Made by a program: the position numbers and the translations under genes | Notes under the pieces: generated by a model | What the model was told of the DNA's origin: nothing | The model's input: the letters and a program-made list of their open reading frames with translations, nothing else | The model's database searches: none | NCBI GenBank assembly: GCA_030062745.1 | Contig: CP099843.1 | Coordinates: 19,200,997 to 19,264,996, forward strand | Length of the DNA stretch: 64,000 bases | Source: Capitulum mitella | Lineage: Eukaryota > Arthropoda > Thecostraca > Pollicipedomorpha > Pollicipedidae | Direction of reading: 5' to 3' | In this document: positions 47,275 through 58,539 of the stretch, piece after piece | Position numbering within the stretch: position 1 is the first letter of the stretch | Layout of the letters: every line of letters begins with the position of its first letter

Positions 47275-48471
47275 CACGTTTTACAACAGTCGCATCATGT
47301 GATTCGGTTCATTACAAGGAAATATCTTTAGTGCAAACAATTTACACAGAAATCATCTTCGATCAAAAACATCATGTAAGGTCACTGACCTCGCTTGACC
47401 TCGTTTGCCTTTGCGGAGGTCAGTAATGCAGAAAGTGCCCTAACATGTCGATGTTTTCTATCTTCACCGATAATACGTTAAATGGTGCTTTTAGCGCCCT
47501 TATTTACATTCGCCACAGGGAGCCTATACCATGGTCACTGTAGCTTTTTCCACATAAACATTTTCTCACTTTTGCGTTCACTGAATGCGTCGCAAAGGGA
47601 TCGTCATGTGGAATACGACCGACTTCCAACGAAACCGTTGGGTAACACGGATAGGAATGACCGCAGTGGTCAGACCATTTTTTGGTCTTGAGCGGAACCT
47701 ACCGTTAAAGGGAGGGGAGGAGTGAAGCCGTCCCGTCGTAATCCATTCTATCATTTTTTTTTTAGATTTAGCCCGAATATTTGTTTTTTATGACAAATCT
47801 CTATGGACAGCGTCCTTTAAAGGAAATACTGCAAACCGACGTTCAAGTTGAAACAACATCTCGGAATCGTCATTAACATTAACCTATACCTATCTGTAAA
47901 ACGCCGGCAAGATTTGTTAGCGATGGAAAGACGCTGCAACGTGTTACTGCTTGCCGAGGCCCCAACAGCGCGTCGGTGGGGCACGATCTACCTTCTAGCC
48001 CGACCTCCGCGTCCCCAGTATCCCCAAACAGTGCTGGCTCTCGGCCCTTTTTCTGCACGTACGCATCCATACGTCCCATACATGCATAAACGTCCCATCC
48101 GTACGCTCTTACGTCGGATCAGTGCATCAAATCACAGTCACCCGACCCACCTGAGGCAGCAGACATGGGCAGAGCAGATCCAGGAATGTGAACAGAACGG
48201 GGAGAACCACTAAGCCACACGGAGCGGCAGCAAATCGGGGGTGACTGAGTCACACAGACTGACAGCAGAGGCAGGAGTGATTGAGCCACACGGAGTGGCA
48301 GCGGAAGCAGAGGTGACTGAGCCACACGGAGTATCACGCGATGGGGACGTGACCAAGCCTAGGACGGCAGCGGATTCGGAGCGTTCCTGGACAGACGTGG
48401 CGAGCACGTACCGCTGCGGAGATCACCGCCAACGCAACCGCCAGACAGACCAGCACCAGGGTGAGCTTCAT
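46148..48471 (-). CDS. Secreted acidic-basic block protein with Gly-Gly-Lys-Ser tail (two exons)
   Basis: Exon 1 (48412-48471) is exactly 20 codons, starting MKLTLVLVCLAVALAV and ending in Ala-Ala, then GTACGT. Exon 2 (46148-46537) follows TACCTTCCACAG and runs 129 codons in phase 0 to TAA. The joined product is 149 residues. Residues 1-20 form a signal peptide with a likely cut near Ala-Ala/Pro-Gln. Residues 21-68 are rich in Ser, Gly and Glu (GSGEETSNSAGSGED). Residues 69-110 are Ala/Arg-rich and probably helical (AAARRARQRAAKR), with a single Cys in MRCMRQM. Residues 111-149 are GGGKSGGKSGGKG-type repeats. A TATA box and initiator lie at correct spacing upstream. The composition recalls adhesive, shell or cement matrix proteins, but no family is recognised. 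The 1.87-kb intron could hide further exons. Confidence 0.75.
47222..47271. repeat. (TA)n microsatellite in the intron
   Basis: About 25 uninterrupted TA units inside the intron of the secreted block-protein gene. Confidence 0.95.
48214..48345. repeat. 36-bp minisatellite just inside the intron
   Basis: GCCACACGGAGTGGCAGC-type units start at 48214, 48249, 48285 and 48321, a 35-36-bp period. Read on the minus strand they would give 12-residue repeats (TPCGSVTSASAA), but that frame is not joined to exon 1 by any splice site I see. Confidence 0.7.
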
Positions 48472-48492
48472 GACTGCAGCGCGGGCTGGGAG

Positions 48493-48526
48493 TGGGCCGC
48501 CGGCGGGCCCCGGTCGCCACTTTATA
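48493..48526 (-). promoter_or_regulatory. Core promoter of the secreted block-protein gene (TATA and initiator)
   Basis: TATAAA reads on the minus strand at 48526-48521. CCACTCC, matching the initiator consensus YYANWYY, places the start A at 48493, about 33 bp downstream. The 5' leader would be 22 nt before the ATG at 48471, short as in many arthropod secretory or cuticle genes. Confidence 0.6.
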
Positions 48527-48636
48527 GCCGGACCGAGCTAGTGCCGGTCATTACGGTGAGCTGTGCCGCCCGGCGGCCGATCATACGCGGTCAGCGGGCC
48601 AGCCGGCGGCTGACTCACGTCCGCTGCGGCCGCCTT

Positions 48637-48836
48637 CCTGGCCCGGCACCAGCCAGACGTGGCCGCCGAGCCCGCCTCCCTGGCCCGGCACCAGCCAGAC
48701 GTGGCCGCCGAGCCCGCCTCCCTGACCCTGCACCAGCCAGACGTGGCCGCCGAGCCCGCCTCCCTGGCCCGGCACCAGCCAGACGTGGCCGCCGAGCCCG
48801 CCTCCCTGGCCCGACCCCAGCCAGACGTGGCCGTCG
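48637..48836. repeat. 42-bp minisatellite upstream of the promoter
   Basis: Four near-identical 42-bp units (CCTGGCCCGGCACCAGCCAG onward) start at 48637, 48679, 48721 and 48763, with a partial fifth. They begin about 110 bp upstream of the TATA box. The 42-bp period is a multiple of three, which creates long spurious frames on both strands. Confidence 0.9.
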
Positions 48837-48859
48837 GACCAACGGCGCTGATACGGGAA

Positions 48860-49372
48860 ATCCAGTGGAACTATGTAGAGAGGGGTCAAGCGTAAACCTC
48901 TGCTACGCAAACCTCCAGTCATCGGTTATCAGCAAACGAATCGTTCAAGCGACCCACTGCTCGTCCTCCAGTGAGAGGTTGTAGCGAAGCTTATCAGCTT
49001 TCTTCACGGGTCAATATGCGTATGTGAAGGAGCAGTGATGGATATGGAAGAACAAATACATACTTCCTGTACGTACGTACGCTGGGCAGATATTCTGCGG
49101 ATGCTCACTTACTGGGAGAGTGAAGCGTAGGTTAGGCAGTCCGTAGCCTCGGTTGCCTCACAACGACACTACAGCTTGCGACATGGCTAGATTAGACGAC
49201 CAACATAGTTTTACATCTCGAGATCCAGCGGTTGTCACTAGCCAGTCAAGAAGGGAGTCCCCCTTGCTGGAAGAGCAGCCCGGCCGCAGCGCTTTTTGCC
49301 GGCTTAGCTTCATTGCCAGTTGGCACCAAGTCATGTAGTTTTTACCAGAAGATAGCTAACCTTGGTTCAGAG
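48860..49372. other. Unassigned stretch upstream of the promoter region
   Basis: No recognisable gene or repeat except a GTACGTACGTACG run at about 49069. Confidence 0.45.
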
Positions 49373-49596
49373 CATGGACGTAGCAAGGATTTCGCCAAGG
49401 AGGCGGCCAGGAAAAGCCTAAACTTTCTCAGAACTGAATACTCCTGAGGTTCGAGCCATCTTAATTTCGAGCTCCGGTACGTGGTACTTATATTAATCTT
49501 TGGTGCATAAAGAAACGTTAAATTATCAACCATCAAGGGAAACCACGGCCCTTCGTCTTCCTCCCCGTCCCCCCCCTCCCCCTGGCCATGCCGATG
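49373..49596. mobile_element. Possible short hAT-type MITE
   Basis: The left end CATGGACGTAGCAAGGATTT resembles CAGGGGCGTAGCCAGGATTT and the inverse of the right end is CATCGGCATGGCCAGG. The interior ends in the usual C-rich run. The flanking 8-mers do not match. Confidence 0.35.
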
Positions 49597-51049
49597 ATTC
49601 CGGGTTTCACATTTTCACTCATCATGTGCTGCTTACTCATGTTTTGTCCACGTGACTATTTCGGGGTGATGTTTTCGCCTTTTTTGTTTCCTCGAATGCA
49701 TATTCATTCCTCAGTTATGACAGCGAACAATATCATGGACTCTCGCTACGCTTAAAAGGATTGCTCCACCCCAACACGTTTTTTAACTCAGATAGCTAAG
49801 CTGCCCTTCGGCTACAGCTGGTTGGCTGTACCCTTACTTACTTACTGTTACAACTAGGGACTGTACTTTTAGAAGGAAATCCATAACATGGGTTAATATC
49901 TCAGAACTCTATCCATACCGATGCTCGAGGTTGCTTTCCACGCTTTCCCGCGTGTCCTAATCGACCATTACGACCGTTTCTCCACTGTTTCTCCATCAAA
50001 ATCTCCATTTATGGTGTCTAACAGAGCAAATGTGTAAATAAAAAGTAAATGCTTTCCATGGTACCACATTCATAGTTCATGTATGTGGTGTATTCCCCGT
50101 ATTCTGTATTTCTGTATCCGGCGCAATTTTCTGCGTCTCCGAGTATTCTGAACGCTTAACGTATCCTACGTTTCAGCGCAGCAGAGCATGCGGCTAGCGT
50201 TGATATCTTTTTTACATCGTACCTAAATAAATGAAATGAATATTTTGAAAGACGGCGTAATTTCCGGAATTTCACGAAAGGCATGTGCGGTTTTTCAGCG
50301 TTACTGTCGTCCAGGATCAAGAAATGTCCGAGGCCGGTCTTTGCGTGCATACCATGAAATTACCAGCAGTTATGTAAAACACGAATGGGGGCCCTATTCC
50401 CTCGTGGTAAGAAGAGACAAAGTGAGCGTGCCGCAAGCTATCAGAACCTGCAAATGGGCTCTGATGTCATTCGATACCTTTGTTAGCGTGCTGGCACTGC
50501 CTCGAAATGTGAGGACCTGGCGATTTCCACCGGTTTCCGGTACCAAAATGGCGACATCCTAGACTTGCTCAGTTAATTAATCAATGCATGGATGTCTCTG
50601 TGAATGCACAGTTGGTGTCGACTAGCTTTTAAACAGGTTGCGCCAGCAGGCGTAGGAGGGGCAAACTAACCCCTGGTTCAGGAAAGCTAGCATTATGGCT
50701 ACGGCAGTACATGACAAGAAATGACTACATGATATTATTTCACTTCGTTGGCCTTGATTGTAACTTTCGTGGTCCAAATGCGTGGCGGCGTCGGTTGACA
50801 GTAAGCGAAAAAATGGATATCTAAAATTTGCCCTGTTTCTCGACGCAGTGTACGAGATATCGTTGAATCCTACACAGGTAAGCATGCACGAGAGCAAGTA
50901 AGCAACTATTCAGAAGTCTAAGTCGTCACAGACTCTACGACTGCGTGCAGCCGCCCTCTTCACTCGCACCCTCACTCCGTCTGGATAAGTCACTAAATCA
51001 TTTTCATCTGCTCTTTTTCACGATTATTAAATCACTTTTACCTGTTCGT
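49597..51049. other. Unassigned intergenic stretch
   Basis: AT-rich, with only short frames on either strand and no splice-supported exon. Nothing recognised. Confidence 0.45.
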
Positions 51050-51271
51050 TTTTTTTATAAAAATTACGGAAAGCTAAACTTGTTTGGAGATATGTTTACC
51101 TGACGTAACCTAGGTGAGAGGCCCAATTGGAAAGAGGTCAAAACTTTGGCACAAGACGCAGAAAAGATCAGACAAAAGGTAGACAAAATTTTGTGGTGCT
51201 GCGCTTGTTGGTTCTCTTGAATTGTTTGAAACTTGGGGACCGTCAATAAACCCGGACTCGAAGCCGGGTAA
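51050..51271 (-). mobile_element. Family A fragment, reverse, one end only
   Basis: Aligns to the reverse of the first 230 bp of the family A copies. It shares the block with GGTGCTGCGCTTGTTGG and ends GGGTAA, a worn TTAA terminus. The other end is missing. Confidence 0.55.
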
Positions 51272-51926
51272 GCATGTTGAAAAGTAACCTCACGCACGCG
51301 GGGAACGAAACCTTTGTGTGTATGGAAGACATGTTCAAATGGCGCACACTGGAACAAAACCCAGGACTGTAACCATCTGTATTCTGTAGTAGTCAACCTT
51401 ACTGGCCAACGAGACGCTTGTCTTTACATACTTGTCGCAAACAACTGGAGAAGCATGCGCTTACCACGAATTCACGAAGCTGTTCGACACTGAAATATTC
51501 AATATTACATCCAGCATTTTTCTCGACGCGATTTTGAAGTGGATTTCACATAATCAGTCATCACAACATTGGAAATGTATTTACGATGCGTGCGCGCCCA
51601 CTACTCGTCGCAGAAAAGAATGACACGCCGGATAGTCAGTCAGCTCACTTGAATGTGCTTTTGCGAAATCCATGGTCATTTTCCTTACGTATTTGTGCCA
51701 TAAGGCGCCGTGCGTCAGTGGGGCTCTTTCCCCTATTCTTCTTCCCTGTGACCCGAGGAGTCACTAGGCAACCTGAAGAAATCAAATTAGTTATCTGTCG
51801 AATTAGGAAAGAAGTCGGCAGTACGTTCGTCTTTTCGTCCCTCCATCTTGGTTAGAAAAAAATGACAAACGGGGTGGCAACGGCTCTAACTGTCATGTTG
51901 GAGAAATACCTTGCGTCTGGCAAGGT
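51272..51926. other. Unassigned spacer between family A and B copies
   Basis: No gene or repeat was recognised. Confidence 0.45.
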
Positions 51927-53076
51927 TTAACCTCATTCCCGTCCCCGCAGCGCTAGAGAACATTCCACTATGAGGGGGGGAGAGCTCGGCCTCCTTGAGA
52001 TCTCGAGAATTATCCATCCGACTCCATGGCAACGGTAACTGATTTACAATGACATAAACTATATTTTGATAAAAAAAACTGAAAATCTCGAAAGGGGTGG
52101 ACAGAGGGGAACCGCAAAACAGTCAATACAGGGGTAGTTTTTGACTTGTTATAACTCCGCTGTTCATAAACCAATTTTGTTGCAATTGGTATGCCTCCAG
52201 AGGAGATCGATAAGGGTTTTTTCATTAGCTGGTACCTTTGAAACATGGGAAAATTCATAGCCTTTCACAGCATTTTGAAAATGGAAAGAGTACGTTTTCC
52301 AAAAGCGAACTAAGATAAAAGTTTAAAACATTCCATTTAATTTTCACTAGTCATGCTGTACCTAAAAAGTACAGATCGCATTACATTGCTCGTAGAACGT
52401 TGGCGTAGGCGGCGACAGAGACATGAAAAATGGGGAACCGTCATGGTCACATGTCCATCAGGTCAACTTGCGACTTTTGACCTTAAATGGCTTCAGATTG
52501 CTTCAAAGTCGCATGGAATGGCCTTGAGCTCATTTCATAGTGTCTGAAAACGTTTCCAAACATTTGAATTCAGTGCATTTCTAAAATTCCTGTTTACGAC
52601 CGTTGTGATAAAACGTGCGCGCACGGACATTTTAGGCCATAGCTCTGTGACCCGACCTGGCGTCAACGTGAAACCTGACGCACAAACAGAAATCACTGTT
52701 CTTGGCCTTGTGTACTCCAAATTTCGCGTTTTAGAGTAAGCATTAAAAATATTTACATAAAACCAGTGAACGCAAGTATTTGCCTATTCACTCGTGTGAT
52801 ATTTCAAGTTTTATCTTAAAAACTCCCTGTTTGGCAATTATTTTTCGTTTACCTTCAACAGCGCTAAAAATAGCCCGAGGCGCTTTCCAAAAATGTGGCC
52901 TGGCTTCGCCTCTGAGCAAAATAGAATTGCGAAAACTTGTCCCTAAAAGAAGAACAGCTAAATAGGAAATGTGACCAAATTTCCTGAAGTTGTTTCTAAA
53001 ACCTTTGACATGACAAGCAAAAAACCTCAAAGGGGCTTCTGACGCCCCCCGTCCCCACATATGGGGATGGGGTTAA
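51927..53076 (-). mobile_element. Family B TTAA-flanked non-autonomous transposon, reverse diverged copy
   Basis: TTAA at 51927-51930 and 53073-53076 bounds 1150 bp. It shares GAGATCTCGAGAATTA, GACCTTAAATGGC and the GTTTACCTTCAACAGCGCTAA-like block with other copies, in reverse order to 40495. The tandem AGGTCA pair is worn to TTTTGACCTTAAA. No coding capacity. Confidence 0.75.
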
Positions 53077-53150
53077 AAGCGCGAAAATGGGTATTACTAT
53101 GTGGCAAAAAATGCTTAACGACATGTTCGTCGTCTCCTTGTTCTATGACA

Positions 53151-53275
53151 CAAGCGAAGGAACGTGGGGGGGGAGGCGGAGGGACATCGCCCGCTTTCTG
53201 AAAATTTAACATTAGCCTTATGGAGGAAAACGTCACTGGTCCCTCTCCCCCTCTTTTTGGATGCTCCTATGTCTC
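53151..53275. mobile_element. Short G-rich MITE, GCGTAGGAAGC type, copy 2
   Basis: AAGCGAAGGAACGTGGGG at the left, the CTTTCTGAAAATTTAACATTAG interior and the end GATGCTCCTATG match 24271-24395 in order. Confidence 0.45.
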
Positions 53276-53982
53276 TACTCTATCATGCCGGATTTGAAAA
53301 CAGCCGGGGTATTGTTCCCCAAGATTCCACCAAGGAGTGGATCAGGACAAACCTAGCCCCCTCAAAGATGAAGATCCTCGGACTTCGGCCAGTATTTTCG
53401 AAGTCCGCAAAGGTTTATTCATTTTCATTTTTAGTGCGCAAAGAAACCTTAGCCTTTCAACCCTAAGGGAGTCCGCTTGTCCACCCCATGGCCATGCCCT
53501 GAGTTGAATCAGCTCCCTTGCACTAGCTACCCCCTCCCCTCTACGTTGAAAGATGGCCAAACGCGAATACTGGCGAGGGGCATCATTAATATCACTGGCT
53601 GTCATTACTGCCCTGTTAAAAATGTCAATCACGCACCCGAAAATTAAATCGTGAAAAAATCGTTGCGGAAACGATGTGGCGCGGAAGGAACGTCTAGTAC
53701 ATGGATGAAAATGCAGTTGTTGCACGATCGAACTATCTTTTGATTAACACTGCATGGTTCAGTGTTAGGTAATTGTGAAGTTATTAATTTTCAAAGACGC
53801 TCAGGTTTAAAGGCCAAATACGTTGAGGTTGGGCCGGGCCGCTCATTCCTTTTTGTCACTTGCTGTTGAGGACTCAACGTACCGTGTCATCCGTAAGAAG
53901 GCATTTAAAACATCTCTGGAACAGACGCGTTGAAATATAACGTTTCGATCTGCGATCGTGCAAATAAATCAAGGATCGGAAC
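53276..53982. other. Unassigned spacer
   Basis: No recognisable gene. The frames on either strand lack motifs. ATCGGAAC, the left target duplication of the next element, closes the stretch. Confidence 0.45.
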
Positions 53983-54898
53983 TAGACATGAGGATTCGGA
54001 TTCCCGTGATTCCAATGTTCGATCTAATATTCGGTTTTGGCAAATCTTTGGACTGCGATTCCAAGATTCGAATATTCGGTGTATATTCGGTCCGCCGTTT
54101 TTTCATCCGAATATTTGCCGGATATTCGGGTGTAAACCAAGCATTCAAATACTCTTCTTCATTTTGATGCAAAAATATGAGAGAATATCTGTGCCAAATT
54201 ATTCATAACCAAGCGAAATGCTAATCGAGGCACTGTCCAAAATCGTTTTCGCTTCTGTACGTCATGATGGATGACAGCAATGCTGCAAATGACACCACTA
54301 AGATATCCTCTGTCCCCTCCCCACCGTGGCACGGATCTGCCCCTCATATTTCATTGAGAGATGAACAGTCTCGAGAGTAATCTGATATTTCTTCCGTCAG
54401 TCTGGCAATAACGGGCAGAGACGCTGGGCGGTATCATTCGGTGAATGAAACTGGACGCTGCCGTAAAATACTTATGAGCCTGTTTATACTACCGCTTTAT
54501 TTTGGTCTATTGAGACCAATACAGGGAAATAGCCGGTCTCTCAGTATGTTAATTGATATTGTGCATGCAAGAATCTTTGCACATATGCTGCATTTCTGTG
54601 ATAATGGACATATACTGCTCCAAAATCTCCAAAATCGAAGCGAGACACTGCGGCACTACATATATACATACATATATACATACATACATCTGGCCATTAA
54701 AATTCGAAATTTTTGTGTGCTTATTTTTAGACAAGTTGTTCATGCCGTTGCAAATCGGTATGATTTTTGCGTTTCGTTCGAATCGTGCTTTTTGGAATAA
54801 AAAAGCACAAATTTCAAAAGATTTTATATTTGATACGAATATTCGAATGTACCCATCCGAGTATTCCAATCCAAAACCTGCCGCAGTTCTCAGCTCTA
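53983..54898 (+). mobile_element. Non-autonomous hAT element with 8-bp target duplication
   Basis: The ends are TAGACATGAGGATTCGGATT and, inverted, TAGAGCTGAGAACTG. ATCGGAAC (53975-53982) and ATTGGAAC (54899-54906) flank it, seven of eight matching. Subterminal GAATATTCGG-rich DNA and the segment about GCATGAACAACTTG (inverted) match the termini of the 3.9-kb hAT at 4857-8794, in inverted order. It contains an ATAC/ATAT microsatellite at about 54660 and no transposase. It is a deletion derivative or MITE of that family. Confidence 0.8.
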
Positions 54899-54906
54899 AT
54901 TGGAAC

Positions 54907-55856
54907 TCACCATGGGTAGTGCTTAGGTGCAACCGAATATTGTTGTGTTCTATAACTGTCAGATCCGATCTTCCGATGGAGCGTGGTCCTGATCGGTATC
55001 AGTTTAAATGTACTGGCATGCAGCTTAGCAGCTACCATGCTACTATCCAAAGAGCCCAGCTATGCTCTCGTGGCCCGGCGCGGCTGATCCGCACCACCGC
55101 TGCCCTGGAAGACCGACGTCATCCGATTCCTCCATGGAAGTGTGCCATTTGGCCGGCACCCGCTCCATGCGTGCTCCCCTGCAATCGCAGCACGGCGCTT
55201 CCGGTGACTGGGTGTGGGCCGCGATCATTTCGCATGACCGTGGCTGTCGGTCATGTTAATCAAATCTGTGAATTTTTCATGCGGACTGAGGTGGTCGGTT
55301 AGGCATTCGCAGCATGTGCGCTCATGCACCAAGGCCGCCGGCAATTTCACCGTGAAATACACTTTGTTAAATTGGCCTATGTTGCTATTGTATCACCTAG
55401 GAGGGCGCCATCAGTTACTGGTCCGAACGCGCTCAAGGCCGCAGAAAGGTCTTTTAGTCTGGCGCAGATTATTGAGCTCTTGTGACCACCATGGATCACT
55501 TCAGACATAAACTGTAATCAACTAAAGAGAAAGATAACTTCCACTGGCACATTTTTGGCTGTGCGAACACGGGATTTATGAGGATACGGATTGAGCTTCA
55601 ATCACCACAGCAGCGACAGATTCTCATATTTTATTGCGTCTGGCGTAACGAATCACCCTATCGACTGATGGTGTTTTGATGAAGAGAAACTTCTTCATGA
55701 GAAACGTACGGTTGAAATGGCCAAAACGATCGTGTCAGGAAAAGACCCACCTTATCTCCCTTTGCCGAATGGTGATATCAGATTCATTGTCCAGTTTCTG
55801 GGCATATTATAAACTAATTCCACCAGCTTTCAGTTTTTTTTTTCTTTGCGTAATAC
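54907..55856. other. Unassigned stretch, CpG-rich at 55.05-55.25 kb
   Basis: A minus-strand frame with PCCDCRGARMERV and a plus-strand frame overlap across the CpG-rich patch. Neither has a recognised domain or full splice support. Confidence 0.35.
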
Positions 55857-56048
55857 CTGGGTGGCTCGGAGGCTGTTGTGCCTGGCCCGGTCGTGCACAG
55901 GCGGCTCCACCAGGCGGCCAGCACTGATGACCGTTCACGGCGGCAGTCAGGAGTCCCCACCCTCCTGGACTAAGACCAGGCCCGCGCGGCCTCAACTTCA
56001 CAGCCGTACAGTCAGCGACGACTTCGGCGTCGACATCTGCCGCGACAT
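55857..56048 (-). CDS. Candidate internal exon, phase 1-1, 64 codons
   Basis: Preceded by GTTTTCTGCCGTCGCAG and followed by GTATTA after CACCCAG. It is 192 nt, so it is symmetric and open throughout: AADVDAEVVADCTAVKL, then GWGLLTAAVNGHQCWPPGG, then CARPGQAQQPP. Three Cys and many Pro/Gly suggest an extracellular linker or small module, but no domain is recognised. Neighbouring exons were not found. Confidence 0.28.
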
Positions 56049-56627
56049 CTGCGACGGCAGAAAACATCAGCCATTCAACAAGCCGACACCACACAATACT
56101 GAAACGAAATCCCTTGTCAAGCGCAGGCATTGGTTGGGGATGGCGTTTCGCTCTTGGTAACCGTTTGATCTGAACGTCGGGTGAAAATCCGGGGTACCGT
56201 TTCTCGTTCCGGTCATGAATTTTGAGAAACGTCGCAAGCCGTTCATTTGTAAGTCAGGGCGCCAAAGATAAATTAAGCAATAGTTTCCAGCCCGCAGAGG
56301 TTATCGCTGAACCTTGCTGTCCGGTCGGAATCTTGGGTATTTTTTGTCCTAATTACGACTTTTGGGAGTCCTCGTGCCAAATTAATGTGAAACCCAGGAT
56401 ACAAAAGATGCTAGGGTTTTCGCTCGACAGTCATCGTTTGACATTGACCTCAGATCATTGTCTGGGGAACCGTTTTTCCCCTATGCCGAGAATACTGGCT
56501 GGACTTTCCGCGATGTCATCTCGGATACCATTTGACCTGACGTGAAGGTCCAGCCATGGTCTCTGTTGGCTGAAACCCATTGTGTAATTGTTGGTAAGCA
56601 TCCCAACTTTCTTACCAACAGGTCGCG
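56049..56627. other. Unassigned stretch
   Basis: No recognisable gene or repeat between the two exon candidates. Confidence 0.4.
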
Positions 56628-56861
56628 ATGGCTTGCAAGGGTTGTAACAAGACTGCCGCGTGGCCGGTGTGCATGTTTTCAGCGAATTTCGCTGATTACG
56701 CGATCTTCTGTTCCGTCGGCCAGTACTCGGCGCGAGCGGCTGCGCGCGAGAGCCGCTGCGCGTGCCGGCGCTGCGGCAGTCGGTGCCTGCCGTGCCGCTC
56801 AGTTGCACAGAAACACCCTTCGGCCCGCCGACCACCTTCGGAAACTATGTACAGTTGCTGA
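56628..56861 (+). CDS. Candidate small cysteine-rich protein (77 codons)
   Basis: ATG at 56628 follows ACCAACAGGTCGCG, which would also serve as a 3' splice site in a 5' leader. The product begins MACKGCNKTAAWPVCM and contains ESRCACRRCGSRCLPCRS, a C-x-C-x2-C-x3-C-x2-C string reminiscent of metallothionein or small zinc-binding proteins. About eleven Cys in 77 residues is well above chance. Length and spacing do not match a known metallothionein closely, and there is no identified promoter. It overlaps a minus-strand frame that is less cysteine-biased. Confidence 0.3.
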   Translation: MACKGCNKTAAWPVCMFSANFADYAIFCSVGQYSARAAARESRCACRRCGSRCLPCRSVAQKHPSARRPPSETMYSC

Positions 56862-58500
56862 AGCGGTCAATTGTAGTCGTGCATGTACAGGAACGGCGGA
56901 ACCTCTGTGAAGATGGGCGGGCAGACGCGATTTTTACTTCGTTTCTTTCCATGCAGCGCCATGGGGTGAGATTAAATGTTGCCCAAAGTAGGGGCAGCTG
57001 TTCCCTGCCCCCCCTCCCCCCCCCGGTTCCAACACCCCTGTGCATGTAGGCAGTGGGTAACGCGGGACGAGACGTAAAGCAGGCATGAGAAGGAAGGAGG
57101 ATGCTTAAAAGATGACTTTGTAACGGCCGTGTCCGGGAGCTATTGAGTCAATTGCCCTCTCTTCCCTGGACTATCCCTTTCGCCTCACGTCGCCTCGGTA
57201 AAGTCAATGTGTGTCATTCAGTGCGCAAAATATTTGTAGCATTTTATCTCAGCGTAGGGCGACATGGTTGCACGCTGAGTTGTTTTAAAACAAATTACCT
57301 AAATTGTAAGCCGCGAGGCGAATGCAGATTGGCTGTGACGCACGTTGGCTAATCCTCCACTGGTCCTTAATTAGGATAGGGTAGGGTAATATGAGAATTT
57401 GAGGTAAAATGAGGATGATGCACATAGACCATCTTTTATACAAAAATACCATCCTAGTAGTTTTGTGTGTTGTGCGAAAAATCTACGCCATTCATAGACT
57501 TATGGTATCTACATGCTCGTTTGTATCTCTTGGCTGTGTTGTTTATCTAATTTGAGCTGAACAGTGTCAAGCATTTATGGTCACAAAAGATTTCGTCACA
57601 TAACTTTTTGTATATATTTTTCTGTACCTCACAAAACCGATTTAGGAACACCAGATGACACGTGATGAAACGGATCTTCTCCTGCAAGTGAATATACTCA
57701 TCCTGGAGCCTATTTACCACGTTGGTGAGCGATACATTGCAATGGGGTGCAACGAGGATACATTTTATCCAACTGCAGACTATTGGGGTAAAATGGGTAA
57801 AATCCTCTCATGTCCCCGAGCATGAGATTCCTTATGAATCACATGGTGTACACGATCTCGCATCCCCTTGTTGTGAACGAGAAGTTACCAGTGATGCTAC
57901 CCACAGCTCTTTTCCCAGTTGTGTTTTCAGTCGAAATTTTGATTGTGATGAACACTGCGTTCCTGCAATGTTTCCTTCTGTGCATCTTGGATGCCAATAA
58001 AACAAAACATCTAGAAATTTCGCACCTAGACTTAAAAAAAACACATCTTTTGCCCATTTTCTACAACATAAACAAGATGAGCTGTGGGTAGCATTCACGG
58101 ATTTCAGCAAAGAAACCAATATTGCCCTTCAATGGGGTAAAATAAGTGCTCAGACTGTTTTCCTCCATGTAGGCCTGACATGATCTGAACACCAAAATAT
58201 ACCACCAAAAACATGCTTGATTCAGCTGATGGGATGTGCATTTGCACCGCGGGCATCACCGACTCACTCTGAAGTCAGGTGGGAATGATTACACACTTGG
58301 AATTAAAATTATCCTCTTATTAATCCACCTTTCCTCGCTTCTATTTCACCCGTATGCCCTTCTCTAGTAAAGACACTCGTTTCCCCTTGATCTCTCTTCC
58401 CCAGTTCCAGTAGCGTGCTTGGTAATAGGTCCCCCACTGCAAGCGTCTGCGGCTGGTAGTTTTCTTCCGCAGACCAAACATATTCCTCGTAAATTTTAAT
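56862..58500. other. Unassigned intergenic stretch
   Basis: Short frames only. An unusually AT-rich segment lies at 57360-57700. Nothing supported. Confidence 0.45.
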
Positions 58501-58539
58501 TCAGCCCAGACGGCCTTTGCACCTTGTCAGTGACCCATC

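Noticed and set aside
48241-48984. Plus-strand 247-codon open frame with LPGPAPARRGRRAR repeats
   Set aside because: The repeats come from a 42-bp minisatellite, which stays open in all frames, and the frame runs across the minus-strand promoter and first exon.
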